Assembly: GCF_000802155.2 (NCBI RefSeq)
Contig: NZ_JQGJ02000004.1
Location: 1 to 64,000 of the forward strand
Source: Pseudomonas frederiksbergensis
Lineage (GTDB): Bacteria; Pseudomonadota; Gammaproteobacteria; Pseudomonadales; Pseudomonadaceae
Length of the DNA: 64,000 nucleotides
Reading direction: 5' to 3'
The position numbers and the translations under genes are program-made. The notes under the pieces were generated by a model that saw nothing but the letters and a program-made list of their open reading frames with translations, made no database searches and was not told the DNA's origin. Positions 27,230 through 38,910 of this stretch are shown here, piece after piece (within the stretch, counting starts at the first letter, position 1; every line of letters begins with the position of its first letter).

Positions 27230-27586
27230 ATGGCGTGAGCCCCTGAACTTAATCGATCCTGACCGGCGGGGTGAAGCGGCTCTGGGCTACGCGTCGTACT
27301 GATCCATCAGTCCCGAAGGACACTGAGTTGAGTCTAGTCCGCTTTAAAGGGCAGGCTAAACCCATCGCAATGTTCACTACTCGCCGGACACGGCGTGTTT
27401 GAAAGCTTTAGAGCGAAAGTCGTGCCATTCAGTTCATCTTGAAAAAAACACCAGCCGAATCAAGGGATTGGACGCTGAAGGCAGTCGTAAATGGGGGCAG
27501 GGGCGGCAGGGCCTTGGCGTTTCGCCTGGGTGCCGCATCGAGAAAAGACGCGCCGCGACGGTAAACCGCCGCGACGCGGATGGCCG
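27230..27586. other. Intergenic region, 357 bases
   Basis: The right part holds the yciK terminator on the minus strand. The left part is the upstream region of the GGDEF gene and contains no supported coding frame or clear promoter. Confidence 0.6.
27542..27577 (-). terminator. Terminator of the mtaD-ubiG-mupP-yciK direction
   Basis: On the minus strand GCGTCGCGGCGG-TTTA-CCGTCGCGGCGC makes a twelve-pair stem with two G-U pairs, followed by GTCTTTTC. It begins ten bases after the yciK stop. Confidence 0.75.
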
Positions 27587-28327
27587 TTATTGCGCGTTGA
27601 GCGCCTGGCCATTGACGCCTTGGCTGTCCGGCCCCATGAGATACAGGTAGACCGGCATGATTTCTTCGGGCGTCGGGTTGTTGAGCGGATTTTCCCCTGG
27701 GTACGCCTGGGCCCGCATGCTGGTGCGGGTGGCGCCGGGATTGATGCTGTTGGAGCGCACGGGCGCAACGGTGTCGACTTCGTCGGCCAGGGTCTGCATC
27801 AGCCCCTCGGTGGCAAACTTGGACACGCCATAAGCGCCCCAGTACGCCCGGCCCTTGCGTCCGACACTGCTGGAGGTGAACACCACCGAGGCATCCTTGG
27901 ATAACTTGAGCAGCGGCAACAGCGTGCTGGTGAGCATGAACATGGCATTGACGTTCACTTGCATCACGCGCATGAAGTTCTCGCCGGAAAGCTGCTCCAA
28001 CGGCGTGCGCGGGCCGATGATCGAGGCGTTGTGCAACAGGCCGTCGAGGTGGCCGAACTCGGTTTCGATCATGGCGGCCAGCTCATCGTATTGATGGGGC
28101 AGGGCGGTTTCGAGGTTGAAGGGAATCACCGCCGGCTGGGGATGGCCGGCCGCTTCGATCTCGTCGTAGACCTGGGTCAGGTTGGCCTCGGTCTTGCCCA
28201 GCAACAACACGGTGGCGCCGTGGGCGGCGTAAGCCTTGGCGGCAGCGGCGCCGATACCACGGCCGGCACCGGTAACCAGGATGACGCGGCCTTCGAGCAG
28301 GTCGGGGCGGGCAGAGTAGTCAAACAT
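27587..28327 (-). CDS. YciK-family short-chain dehydrogenase
   Basis: A 246-residue SDR oxidoreductase. The cofactor loop TGAGRGIGAAAAKAYAAHGA is at about 20-39. The catalytic Ser (FTSSSVG), Tyr and Lys (YWGAYGVSK) are in place, and LHNASIIGP gives the NAG-type motif. The family accepts NAD(P)H and the natural substrate is unknown. It is the last gene of the leftward ubiG-mupP-yciK run, matching PA3173 in position. The start MFDYSARPDLLEG is well supported. Confidence 0.9.
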   Translation of the reverse strand: MFDYSARPDLLEGRVILVTGAGRGIGAAAAKAYAAHGATVLLLGKTEANLTQVYDEIEAAGHPQPAVIPFNLETALPHQYDELAAMIETEFGHLDGLLHNASIIGPRTPLEQLSGENFMRVMQVNVNAMFMLTSTLLPLLKLSKDASVVFTSSSVGRKGRAYWGAYGVSKFATEGLMQTLADEVDTVAPVRSNSINPGATRTSMRAQAYPGENPLNNPTPEEIMPVYLYLMGPDSQGVNGQALNAQ

Positions 28328-28369
28328 AAAGAAACCTCAAGAAACAAACAATGCGTGGCGGTGCGCAGT

Positions 28370-28415
28370 TGTGGCGAGGGGATTTATCCCGCCGGGGTGC
28401 GAAGCGCCCCCCTGG
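28370..28415. repeat. REP-like palindrome
   Basis: GTGGCGAGGGGATTTATCCC with GCGAAGCGCCCCCC following is the second common Pseudomonas REP form. It lies between mupP and yciK. Confidence 0.6.
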
Positions 28416-28460
28416 GTGTTATCTGATGCGCCGCAATCTACAGGCGCAAGCCTGCCGACC

Positions 28461-29132
28461 TCAGCAACTGCACAGTGCGTTATCCAGCACTTCGCGCAGG
28501 GCCAGCGGGTGGTCGATCACCACATCCGCGCCCCAGTGCTTGGGGTTGTCGTCCGGGTGGATATAGCCGTAGGTGACCGCACAGGTCTTGGTGCCGGCGC
28601 TGCGGCCGGACTCGATGTCACGCAGGTCATCGCCGACGAACAACACACTGGCGGGGTCCAGGTCGAGCATCTTGCAGGCCAGGATCAGAGGCTCGGGGTC
28701 AGGCTTGCTGTTTTTCACGTGATCAGGGCAGATCAGCACTTTCGAACGCTCGGCCAGGCCCAGCTGCTGCATGATCGGCTCGGCAAAACGTACCGGCTTG
28801 TTGGTGACCACGCCCCAGATCAGGTTGGCCGCCTCGATGTCGGCCAGCACTTGGGCCATGCCGTCGAACAGATGGCTGTGGACCGCGCACCCCTTGAGGT
28901 AACGGTCGAGGAATTCCTGGCGCAGCTCTTCGAAACCCGGTGATTCGGGGTCCATCGAGAACGTCACCGCGACCATCGCCCGGGCTCCGCCGGAAATTTC
29001 GTCACGGATGTGCTGGGTATTCATCGGCGGCAAGCCACGGTCGGCCCGCATGGCCTGGCAGATGGCGATGAAGTCTGGCGCAGTGTCCAGCAGCGTGCCA
29101 TCCATGTCGAAGAGAACCGCTTTGAGACGCAT
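28461..29132 (-). CDS. mupP: N-acetylmuramic acid 6-phosphate phosphatase MupP
   Basis: A 223-residue HAD-superfamily phosphatase. The nucleophile and general acid are in [15 protein letters not shown] near residue 10, and the magnesium site is [16 protein letters not shown] at about 174-189. Next to ubiG this gene is MupP, which dephosphorylates MurNAc-6-phosphate in the pseudomonad cell-wall recycling route that bypasses de novo MurNAc synthesis. Four bases separate it from ubiG, so the two are co-transcribed. A phosphoglycolate phosphatase is the older annotation for such proteins. Confidence 0.9.
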   Translation of the reverse strand: MRLKAVLFDMDGTLLDTAPDFIAICQAMRADRGLPPMNTQHIRDEISGGARAMVAVTFSMDPESPGFEELRQEFLDRYLKGCAVHSHLFDGMAQVLADIEAANLIWGVVTNKPVRFAEPIMQQLGLAERSKVLICPDHVKNSKPDPEPLILACKMLDLDPASVLFVGDDLRDIESGRSAGTKTCAVTYGYIHPDDNPKHWGADVVIDHPLALREVLDNALCSC

Positions 29133-29136
29133 CGAC

Positions 29137-29835
29137 TTATTCCTCGCGCAGGGTCTGGATCATGTAGTTGACGTCAACGTCGGCGGCCAGCTTGTAGTGC
29201 TTGGTCAGCGGGTTGTAGGTCAGGCCGATGATGTCCTTGACGGTCAGCCCGGCCATGCGGCTCCAGGCGCCCAGTTCTGAAGGACGGATGAATTTCTTGA
29301 AGTCATGGGTGCCGCGTGGCAGCAGCTTCATGATGTACTCGGCGCCGATGATGGCAAACAGATACGCCTTCGGGTTGCGGTTGATGGTGGAGAAAAACAC
29401 CTGGCCGCCGGGCTTGACCATCTGGAAGCAGGCGCGGATCACCGACGAAGGGTCCGGCACGTGCTCGAGCATTTCCAGGCAGGTCACCACGTCGAATTGA
29501 CCGGGCATTTCCTCGGCCAGGGCTTCGGCGGTGATCTGCCGATATTCCACGCTGACACCGGACTCCAGTTGATGCAATTGCGCAACCGCCAGCGGCGCCT
29601 CGCCCATGTCGATGCCCATGACCGTGGCGCCGCGCAAGGCCATGGCTTCGCTGAGGATGCCGCCGCCACAGCCGACGTCGAGGACTTTCTTGCCGGCCAG
29701 GCTGACGCGTTCGTCAATCCAGTTGACCCGCAGCGGGTTGATGTCGTGCAGCGGTTTGAATTCGCTCTCGCGGTCCCACCAGCGATGGGCCAGGGCTTCG
29801 AATTTGGCAATTTCAGCGTGGTCGACGTTGCTCAT
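29137..29835 (-). CDS. ubiG: Ubiquinone biosynthesis O-methyltransferase
   Basis: A 232-residue SAM methyltransferase with motif [17 protein letters not shown] near residue 50 and the UbiG-typical N-terminus ([20 protein letters not shown]). [22 protein letters not shown] motif III reads [14 protein letters not shown]. UbiG carries out both O-methylations of ubiquinone synthesis at the inner membrane. [17 protein letters not shown] in the C-terminal half is the lipid-binding segment of the family. Confidence 0.96.
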   Translation of the reverse strand: MSNVDHAEIAKFEALAHRWWDRESEFKPLHDINPLRVNWIDERVSLAGKKVLDVGCGGGILSEAMALRGATVMGIDMGEAPLAVAQLHQLESGVSVEYRQITAEALAEEMPGQFDVVTCLEMLEHVPDPSSVIRACFQMVKPGGQVFFSTINRNPKAYLFAIIGAEYIMKLLPRGTHDFKKFIRPSELGAWSRMAGLTVKDIIGLTYNPLTKHYKLAADVDVNYMIQTLREE

Positions 29836-29896
29836 GTGCAGATCCTCGAAAAACCTTGAAAAATCATTGACCCCGAGCCGTGGCTCAAGGGGCGTG

Positions 29897-31228
29897 CTAT
29901 TCGTCCTGGCCGCTCACCCGGCGGCCCCAGGCCTGGGCCGTGGCGGTCAGTTGCGACTCGTCCATGCGAGTCAGGCGACCGTCCTCCAGCAACGGCTTGC
30001 CGCCCACCCACAGATGTTTGACGCAATGCCGGCCGGTGGCGTAGATCAACTGCGAAACCGGGTCGTAGATGGGTTGTTGCGCCAGGCCCGACAGGTCGAA
30101 GGCCACCAGGTCGGCGGCCTTGCCGACTTCCAGTGAGCCGACCGTCGCTTCGATACCCAGCGCCCGGGCGCCGTTGAGCGTGGCCATGCGCAGGGCGCGA
30201 TGGGCATCCAGCGCGGTGGCCGAGCCGGCGACGGCTTTTGCCAGCAGGGCGGCGGTGCGCGTTTCCCCGAGCAGGTCCAAGTCGTTGTTGCTTGCCGCGC
30301 CGTCGGTGCCGACTGCGACGTTGACGCCGGCCTGCCACAGGCGTTCCACCGGGCAGAAACCGCTCGCCAGCTTCAGATTCGATTCCGGGCAATGGATCAC
30401 GCTGCAGTTGTGTTCTACCAGCAGGGCCTGGTCCTCGTCGCTGACCTGGGTCATGTGCACCGCCTGGAAGCGCGGTCCCAACAGACCAAGTCGCGCCAGC
30501 CGGGCCATCGGCCGCTCCCCGGTGTTGTCCACAGCCTGCTGCACTTCGAAGGCGGTTTCGTGAACATGCATGTGAATGGCCGCGTCCAGTTCCTCGGCGA
30601 TCACCCGGATCTTCTCCAGGTTTTCATCGCCCACGGTATACGGCGCGTGGGGGCCGAATGCGACTTTGATCCGCGGATGATGCTTGAGGTCGCCAAACAG
30701 CTCGATGCCCTGACGAATGGCCTCGTCGGCGCTGGCGGCACCGGGTATCGGAAAGTCGAGGATGGGGATGGCGATTTGCGCGCGGATGCCGCTGTTATGG
30801 ACGCGGTCGCTGGCAACCTTGGGGTAGAAGTACATGTCGGAGAAACAGGTGATCCCGCCCTGGATCTGTTCGGCGATCGCCAGGTCGGTGCCGTCGCGGA
30901 CGAAATCTTCATCGACCCATTTGCCCTCGGCGGGCCAGATGTGCTGTTCAAGCCAGGTCATCAGCGGCAGATCGTCCGCCAGGCCACGGAACAGTGTCAT
31001 CGCCGCATGGCCATGGGCGTTGACCAGGCCGGGGCTGAGCAGCATGCCAGGCAGTTCGCGGATTTCAGTGGCGTCGCACTTCATGGCTTCGGCCCGTGGC
31101 CCGATGAACACGATGCAGCCGTCGCGGATGCCCAAACCATGATCCTTGAGCACGACACCGGCGGGTTCGACAGGCACCAACCAGGTCGGCAGCAATAATA
31201 AGTCGAGCGCAACGGCAGGCTTGGGCAT
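29897..31228 (-). CDS. mtaD: 5-methylthioadenosine deaminase (TRZ/ATZ family)
   Basis: A 443-residue amidohydrolase. Metal ligands are visible as HGH ([15 protein letters not shown]), HVH in [12 protein letters not shown], His in QAVHMTQV and Asp in [15 protein letters not shown]. Pseudomonads use such an enzyme to deaminate methylthioadenosine to methylthioinosine. The gene is divergent from mtnA, which acts two steps later in the same salvage pathway, supporting the assignment. A phosphorylase for the step between them is not in this window. It heads the leftward operon with ubiG. Confidence 0.9.
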   Translation of the reverse strand: MPKPAVALDLLLLPTWLVPVEPAGVVLKDHGLGIRDGCIVFIGPRAEAMKCDATEIRELPGMLLSPGLVNAHGHAAMTLFRGLADDLPLMTWLEQHIWPAEGKWVDEDFVRDGTDLAIAEQIQGGITCFSDMYFYPKVASDRVHNSGIRAQIAIPILDFPIPGAASADEAIRQGIELFGDLKHHPRIKVAFGPHAPYTVGDENLEKIRVIAEELDAAIHMHVHETAFEVQQAVDNTGERPMARLARLGLLGPRFQAVHMTQVSDEDQALLVEHNCSVIHCPESNLKLASGFCPVERLWQAGVNVAVGTDGAASNNDLDLLGETRTAALLAKAVAGSATALDAHRALRMATLNGARALGIEATVGSLEVGKAADLVAFDLSGLAQQPIYDPVSQLIYATGRHCVKHLWVGGKPLLEDGRLTRMDESQLTATAQAWGRRVSGQDE

Positions 31229-31334
31229 CGTGGAACGGTTCCATGGGTTATAAAGGATGGCGAAGTATACCCGAGCGTCTTCGCGGAGGGATCGCTATAA
31301 TCGGCGGCTTTTGTTCATGAGTGCGGGGTGAAGG

Positions 31335-32411
31335 ATGCGCGATCGACTGTTGGCTGCGGAGAAGGTGAAGGCCATCGATTGGCGCGATGGCGCTCTTTAT
31401 CTGCTGGATCAGCGTGTTTTGCCGTTCGAGGAAAACTGGATCGGCTACACCAGTGCGACAGGCGTGGCCGAGGCGATCCGTTCGATGGTAGTGCGTGGCG
31501 CGCCGGCGATCGGCATCAGTGCCGCCTATGGCGTGGTGCTGGCGGCGCGGGCGCGGTTGGCTGAAGGTGGTGACTGGCAAGATGCGCTGGAAGCGGACTT
31601 TGCGCTGCTGGCCGATTCCCGGCCGACGGCGGTCAATCTGTTCTGGGCGCTGGACCGCATGCGCGACCGCTTGGGGCGCGTCAAGGAACAGGCTGACCCG
31701 CTGGCGGCCCTTGAGGCCGAAGCCATCGCGATCCATGAAAGCGATCGCGAGGCGAACCTGACTATGGCGCAGCTCGGTGTCGACCTGATCCGCAAGCACC
31801 AAGGCAATGCCCAAGCCATCCTGACCCATTGCAACACCGGCGCCCTGGCTACCGGTGGCTTTGGAACCGCCCTTGGGGTGATTCGCGGGGCGTTCATCGA
31901 AGGCATGGTCGAGCGGGTGTATGCCGACGAAACCCGTCCGTGGCTGCAAGGTTCCCGGTTGACTGCTTGGGAACTGGCGAACGAAGGCATTCCGGTGACG
32001 CTCAATGCGGACTCCGCCGCTGCCCACATCATGAAGACCAAGGGCGTGACCTGGGTGATCGTCGGCGCCGACCGCATCACCGCCAATGGCGACGTGGCAA
32101 ACAAGATCGGCACCTATCAACTGGCGGTCTGCGCCATGCATCACGGTGTGCGTTTCATGGTGGTGGCGCCGAGCTCGACCATCGACATGAACCTGGCCAG
32201 CGGTGACGACATTCCTATCGAAGAGCGTGATGGTCGCGAGTTGCTGGAAGTCGGCGGCAAGCGGGTCGGGGCGGATGCCGATGCGTTCAATCCGGTCTTC
32301 GATGTGACTCCGGCGGACCTGATCGATGCGATCGTGACGGAGAAGGGCATCGTCGAGCGGCCAGATGCGGCAAAGATGGCGCAGTTGATGTGTCGCAAGC
32401 GGTTGCATTGA
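31335..32411 (+). CDS. mtnA: S-methyl-5-thioribose-1-phosphate isomerase
   Basis: A 358-residue MtnA, which converts methylthioribose-1-phosphate to methylthioribulose-1-phosphate in methionine salvage. Signatures are [15 protein letters not shown] [17 protein letters not shown] near 55, [19 protein letters not shown] near 160 (catalytic Cys) and [18 protein letters not shown] near 243 (catalytic Asp). The ATG at 31335 follows GGGGTGAAGG. A good -10 hexamer TATAAT lies at 31296-31301, though no matching -35 is clear. Confidence 0.95.
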   Translation: MRDRLLAAEKVKAIDWRDGALYLLDQRVLPFEENWIGYTSATGVAEAIRSMVVRGAPAIGISAAYGVVLAARARLAEGGDWQDALEADFALLADSRPTAVNLFWALDRMRDRLGRVKEQADPLAALEAEAIAIHESDREANLTMAQLGVDLIRKHQGNAQAILTHCNTGALATGGFGTALGVIRGAFIEGMVERVYADETRPWLQGSRLTAWELANEGIPVTLNADSAAAHIMKTKGVTWVIVGADRITANGDVANKIGTYQLAVCAMHHGVRFMVVAPSSTIDMNLASGDDIPIEERDGRELLEVGGKRVGADADAFNPVFDVTPADLIDAIVTEKGIVERPDAAKMAQLMCRKRLH

Positions 32412-32436
32412 TCAGTTGTGTCGTCTGGTCTATTGC

Positions 32437-32511
32437 CTTCGCGAGCAGGCCCGTTCCCACATTTGATCGCGACATGGATCCGGTGGGGTAGCTGGCTTGC
32501 TCGCCGAGGGG
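32437..32511. repeat. Degenerate REP pair upstream of gyrA
   Basis: CTTCGCGAGCAGGCCCGTTCCCAC at 32437 is followed by GGTGGGGTAGCTGGCTTGCTC near 32482. Both are worn copies in opposite orientation. Confidence 0.65.
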
Positions 32512-32834
32512 GTCGACAGGCCATAAACACCTTGCATTTGCCCCCTGATTCTCTATTGCCAGCGCCTCTGAGCCCCTCTCGTCCCATTTCAGCCTGTCAT
32601 CGGTCAACTAACTACGCACCATGCGCATCTGGGGGATAGGTGCGTGGCGGCTCTTGTGATAACATCCGGCGGTTTCCAAGGCTGCCTCGCGAGGTGGCCT
32701 TTACTGCGCAGATCCATGGCATAACTCGTTGATTTGTCGTAAGTCGCTGCACGGCATCTGTCCTGCAGCGGCGAGCTTCGTTCGTCCCATCTGGATGTGA
32801 CGAGGTTTCACCAGAAAAAGGAATCAGGCTTCTC
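32512..32834 (+). other. gyrA upstream region, 323 bases
   Basis: No supported gene. TGTGATAACAT at about 32656-32666 resembles an extended -10, but I see no good -35. The long leader ends with AAAAAGGAATCAGG before the gyrA ATG. Confidence 0.4.
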
Positions 32835-35498
<2,664 letters not shown>

Positions 35499-35507
35499 GC
35501 GGACACA

Positions 35508-35545
35508 CGAGGGGGCGGATGAAGATTCGCCCCCTCGTTGTTTGT
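35508..35545 (+). terminator. gyrA terminator
   Basis: CGAGGGGGCG-GATGAAGATT-CGCCCCCTCG is a perfect ten-pair stem followed by TTGTTTGTT, nine bases after the gyrA stop. Confidence 0.9.
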
Positions 35546-35604
35546 TCCGTTTGAAAATTTGCAAAAAAGATTTAAGTGACCACCAGATCAGAGCGAGATT
35601 GGAT

Positions 35605-36690
35605 GTGAGCAAGAGAGCCTATAACTTCTGTGCCGGCCCGGCGGCGCTTCCTGAAGCGGTCCTGAAGCGTGCCCAAGGTGAACTTCTCGACTGGCACGGC
35701 AAGGGCCTGTCCGTCATGGAGATGAGCCATCGCAGCGATGAGTTCGTGTCCATTGCCACCAAGGCCGAGCAGGATTTGCGTGATCTGCTGAACATCCCGT
35801 CCAACTATAAAGTGCTGTTCCTGCAGGGCGGCGCCAGCCAGCAGTTCGCCCAGATTCCGCTGAACCTGCTGCCGGAAAGCGGCAAGGCCGACTACATCGA
35901 CACCGGCATCTGGTCGCAGAAAGCCATCGAAGAAGCGTCGCGCTACGGTCACGTCAACGTCGCGGCCACCGCCAAGCCCTACGACTACTTCGCGATTCCC
36001 GGCCAGAACGAGTGGAACCTGTCCAAGGACGCGGCCTATGTGCATTACGCACCGAACGAAACCATTGGTGGCCTGGAATTCAACTGGATCCCGGAAACAG
36101 GTGACGTGCCGCTGGTGGCCGACATGTCCTCGGACATTCTCTCGCGACCGGTGGACATCTCCCGTTTCGGCATGATCTACGCCGGTGCCCAGAAAAACAT
36201 CGGCCCGAGCGGCATCCTGGTCGCGATCATTCGCGAAGACCTGCTCGGTCGTGCCCGTTCCCTGTGCCCGACCATGCTCAACTACAAGGTCGCGGCCGAT
36301 AACGGCTCGATGTACAACACGCCGCCGACCTTGGCCTGGTACCTCTCCGGCCTGGTGTTCGAGTGGCTGAAGGAGCAGGGCGGTGTCGAGGCCATCGGTA
36401 AGCTCAACGAAGTGAAGCAGCGCACGCTGTACGACTTCATCGACGCCAGCGGCCTCTACAGCAATCCGATCAACAAGTCGGATCGTTCTTGGATGAACGT
36501 GCCGTTCCGCCTGGCCGACGATCGTCTCGACAAGCCATTCCTGGCCGGCGCCGACGAACGTGGCCTGCTCAACCTCAAGGGGCACCGTTCGGTTGGTGGC
36601 ATGCGTGCCTCCATCTACAACGCCGTGGACATCAACGCTGTCAATGCGCTGGTCGCCTACATGGCGGAGTTCGAGAAGGAGCGCGGCTGA
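35605..36690 (+). CDS. serC: Phosphoserine aminotransferase
   Basis: A 361-residue class V PLP aminotransferase that makes phosphoserine and also serves pyridoxine synthesis. RAYNFCAGPAALPEAVL opens the protein, and the PLP lysine is in YAGAQKNIGPSG near residue 198. The start is the GTG at 35605, which gives the normal family length. The frame is open far upstream through gyrA but that is not coding. Its TGA overlaps the ATG of pheA, so the two are coupled. Confidence 0.96.
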   Translation: MSKRAYNFCAGPAALPEAVLKRAQGELLDWHGKGLSVMEMSHRSDEFVSIATKAEQDLRDLLNIPSNYKVLFLQGGASQQFAQIPLNLLPESGKADYIDTGIWSQKAIEEASRYGHVNVAATAKPYDYFAIPGQNEWNLSKDAAYVHYAPNETIGGLEFNWIPETGDVPLVADMSSDILSRPVDISRFGMIYAGAQKNIGPSGILVAIIREDLLGRARSLCPTMLNYKVAADNGSMYNTPPTLAWYLSGLVFEWLKEQGGVEAIGKLNEVKQRTLYDFIDASGLYSNPINKSDRSWMNVPFRLADDRLDKPFLAGADERGLLNLKGHRSVGGMRASIYNAVDINAVNALVAYMAEFEKERG

Positions 36691-37784
36691 TGTCTGAGCA
36701 AGAACTCAAGGCGCTGCGCCTGCGCATCGACGCCCTGGACGAAAAAGTCCTGGAGCTGATCAGCGAGCGCGCGCGCTGTGCCCAGGAAGTCGCCCGGGTA
36801 AAAATGGCCTCTTTGGCTGAAGGCGAAGTGCCGGTGTTCTATCGCCCAGAACGCGAAGCCCAGGTGCTCAAGCGTGTCATGGAGCGCAACAAGGGGCCGC
36901 TGGGCAACGAAGAAATGGCGCGCTTGTTCCGCGAGATCATGTCTTCATGCCTGGCCCTCGAACAGCCGTTGAAAGTCGCTTACCTGGGCCCGGAGGGCAC
37001 CTTCACCCAGGCAGCGGCCATGAAGCACTTCGGTCACGCGGTGATCAGCAAGCCGATGGCGGCCATCGATGAAGTGTTCCGCGAAGTGGCGGCCGGCGCG
37101 GTGAATTTCGGCGTGGTACCGGTGGAAAACTCCACCGAAGGCGCGGTCAACCACACGCTGGACAGCTTCCTCGAGCATGACATGGTGATCTGCGGCGAAG
37201 TCGAGCTGCGCATCCACCACCACCTGCTGGTGGGCGAGAACACCAAGACCGACAGCATCAGCCGGATCTATTCCCACGCCCAGTCCCTGGCCCAGTGCCG
37301 CAAGTGGCTGGACGCCCATTACCCGAACGTCGAGCGCGTTGCAGTCTCGAGCAACGCCGAGGCGGCCAAGCGAGTCAAGGGTGAGTGGAACTCGGCGGCC
37401 ATCGCCGGTGACATGGCGGCAGGCCTCTACGGCTTGACGCGCCTGGCCGAGAAGATCGAGGACCGTCCGGACAACTCCACGCGGTTCCTGATGATCGGCA
37501 GCCAGGAGGTTCCGCCAACCGGCGACGACAAGACCTCGATCATCGTTTCCATGAGCAACAAGCCCGGCGCGCTCCATGAGCTGTTGGTGCCGTTCCACGA
37601 CAACGGCATCGATCTGACGCGCATCGAGACCCGTCCGTCGCGCAGCGGTAAATGGACCTACGTGTTCTTCATCGATTTCGTCGGCCACCACCGCGACCCG
37701 CTGGTGAAAGGTGTGCTGGAGAAAATCAGTCAGGAAGCAGTGGCACTCAAGGTGCTGGGTTCCTACCCCAAGGCAGTTCTTTAA
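36690..37784 (+). CDS. pheA: Chorismate mutase / prephenate dehydratase (P-protein)
   Basis: A 364-residue bifunctional enzyme of phenylalanine synthesis. An AroQ chorismate mutase domain fills about 1-90. The prephenate dehydratase domain follows from VAYLGPEGTFTQAAA near 95, with the catalytic Thr in the DNSTRFLMIG segment near 265. A C-terminal ACT domain starts near SIIVSMSNKPGALHELL, and LTRIETRPSR is the phenylalanine-sensing region. ATG overlaps the serC stop (ATGA). No leader attenuator is visible, since it lies inside the operon. Confidence 0.97.
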   Translation: MSEQELKALRLRIDALDEKVLELISERARCAQEVARVKMASLAEGEVPVFYRPEREAQVLKRVMERNKGPLGNEEMARLFREIMSSCLALEQPLKVAYLGPEGTFTQAAAMKHFGHAVISKPMAAIDEVFREVAAGAVNFGVVPVENSTEGAVNHTLDSFLEHDMVICGEVELRIHHHLLVGENTKTDSISRIYSHAQSLAQCRKWLDAHYPNVERVAVSSNAEAAKRVKGEWNSAAIAGDMAAGLYGLTRLAEKIEDRPDNSTRFLMIGSQEVPPTGDDKTSIIVSMSNKPGALHELLVPFHDNGIDLTRIETRPSRSGKWTYVFFIDFVGHHRDPLVKGVLEKISQEAVALKVLGSYPKAVL

Positions 37785-37797
37785 GGGCGGATAGCAA

Positions 37798-38910
37798 ATG
37801 AGTGGCAACTTCCTCGCCCTGGCCCAGCCAGGCGTGCAACAACTCTCGCCTTACGTTCCGGGCAAGCCTGTGGACGAACTGGCTCGCGAGCTGGATCTGG
37901 ACCCAGCCAGCATCGTCAAGTTGGCGAGCAACGAAAACCCGTTGGGCGCGAGCCCCAAGGCGCTCGCGGCGATCCGCGACGAGTTGGCCGAGCTGACCCG
38001 TTATCCCGACGGTAATGGTTTTGCGCTGAAAAGCCTGCTGGCCGAGCGCTGCGGCGTCGACCTGAACCAAGTGACCCTGGGCAACGGTTCCAACGACATT
38101 CTCGAACTGGTTGCCCGTGCGTACCTGGCGCCGGGCCTCAATGCCGTGTTCAGCGAGCACGCATTCGCGGTCTACCCGATCGCGACCCAGGCCGTGGGCG
38201 CGGACGCCCATGTCGTCCCCGCCAAGGATTGGGGGCACGATCTGCCGGCCATGCTGGCCGCCATCGACGCCAACACCCGCGTGGTCTTCATCGCCAACCC
38301 GAACAACCCGACCGGTACCTGGTTCGACGCCCAGGCCCTGGACGACTTCCTGCAAGACGTGCCCGAGCACGTGCTGGTGGTGCTGGACGAGGCCTACATC
38401 GAATACGCCGAGGGCAGCGACTTGCCCGATGGCCTGGATTTCCTCGCGGCCTACCCGAACCTGCTGGTGTCTCGAACCTTCTCCAAGGCCTATGGCTTGG
38501 CGTCGCTGCGGGTCGGCTACGGTTTGTCCACCGCGGTGGTGGCCGATGTGTTGAACCGTGTGCGCCAACCGTTCAACGTCAACAGCTTCGCCCTGGCTGC
38601 CGCATGCGCCGCATTGCAGGATGAAGCCTACCTGGCTGAGAGCCGTCGCTTGAACGAAGCCGGTATGCAGCAGTTGGAAGCAGGCTTGCGTGAGTTGGGG
38701 CTGGGCTGGATTCCTTCCAAGGGCAATTTCATTTGTGTGGACGTAGGTCGCGTCGCTGCGCCGGTCTATCAGGGATTGCTGCGCGAAGGCGTGATCGTCC
38801 GTCCGGTGGCCAACTACGGCATGCCGAATCACCTGCGGGTCACCGTTGGCCTGCCGGCGGAAAACAGCCGTTTCCTGGAGGCGTTGAGCAAGGTCCTGGC
38901 TCGTGGTTGA
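37798..38910 (+). CDS. hisC: Histidinol-phosphate aminotransferase
   Basis: A 370-residue class I/II aminotransferase. VKLASNENPLGASPKAL opens the fold, FIANPNNPTGTWF and VLDEAYIEYA are the cofactor-binding segments, and the PLP lysine is in SRTFSKAYGLASLRVGYG near 230. Placed between pheA and tyrA it corresponds to hisC2 of pseudomonads, which likely serves aromatic amino acids as well as histidinol phosphate. It begins 13 bases after pheA and its end overlaps the next frame by eight bases. Confidence 0.94.
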   Translation: MSGNFLALAQPGVQQLSPYVPGKPVDELARELDLDPASIVKLASNENPLGASPKALAAIRDELAELTRYPDGNGFALKSLLAERCGVDLNQVTLGNGSNDILELVARAYLAPGLNAVFSEHAFAVYPIATQAVGADAHVVPAKDWGHDLPAMLAAIDANTRVVFIANPNNPTGTWFDAQALDDFLQDVPEHVLVVLDEAYIEYAEGSDLPDGLDFLAAYPNLLVSRTFSKAYGLASLRVGYGLSTAVVADVLNRVRQPFNVNSFALAAACAALQDEAYLAESRRLNEAGMQQLEAGLRELGLGWIPSKGNFICVDVGRVAAPVYQGLLREGVIVRPVANYGMPNHLRVTVGLPAENSRFLEALSKVLARG

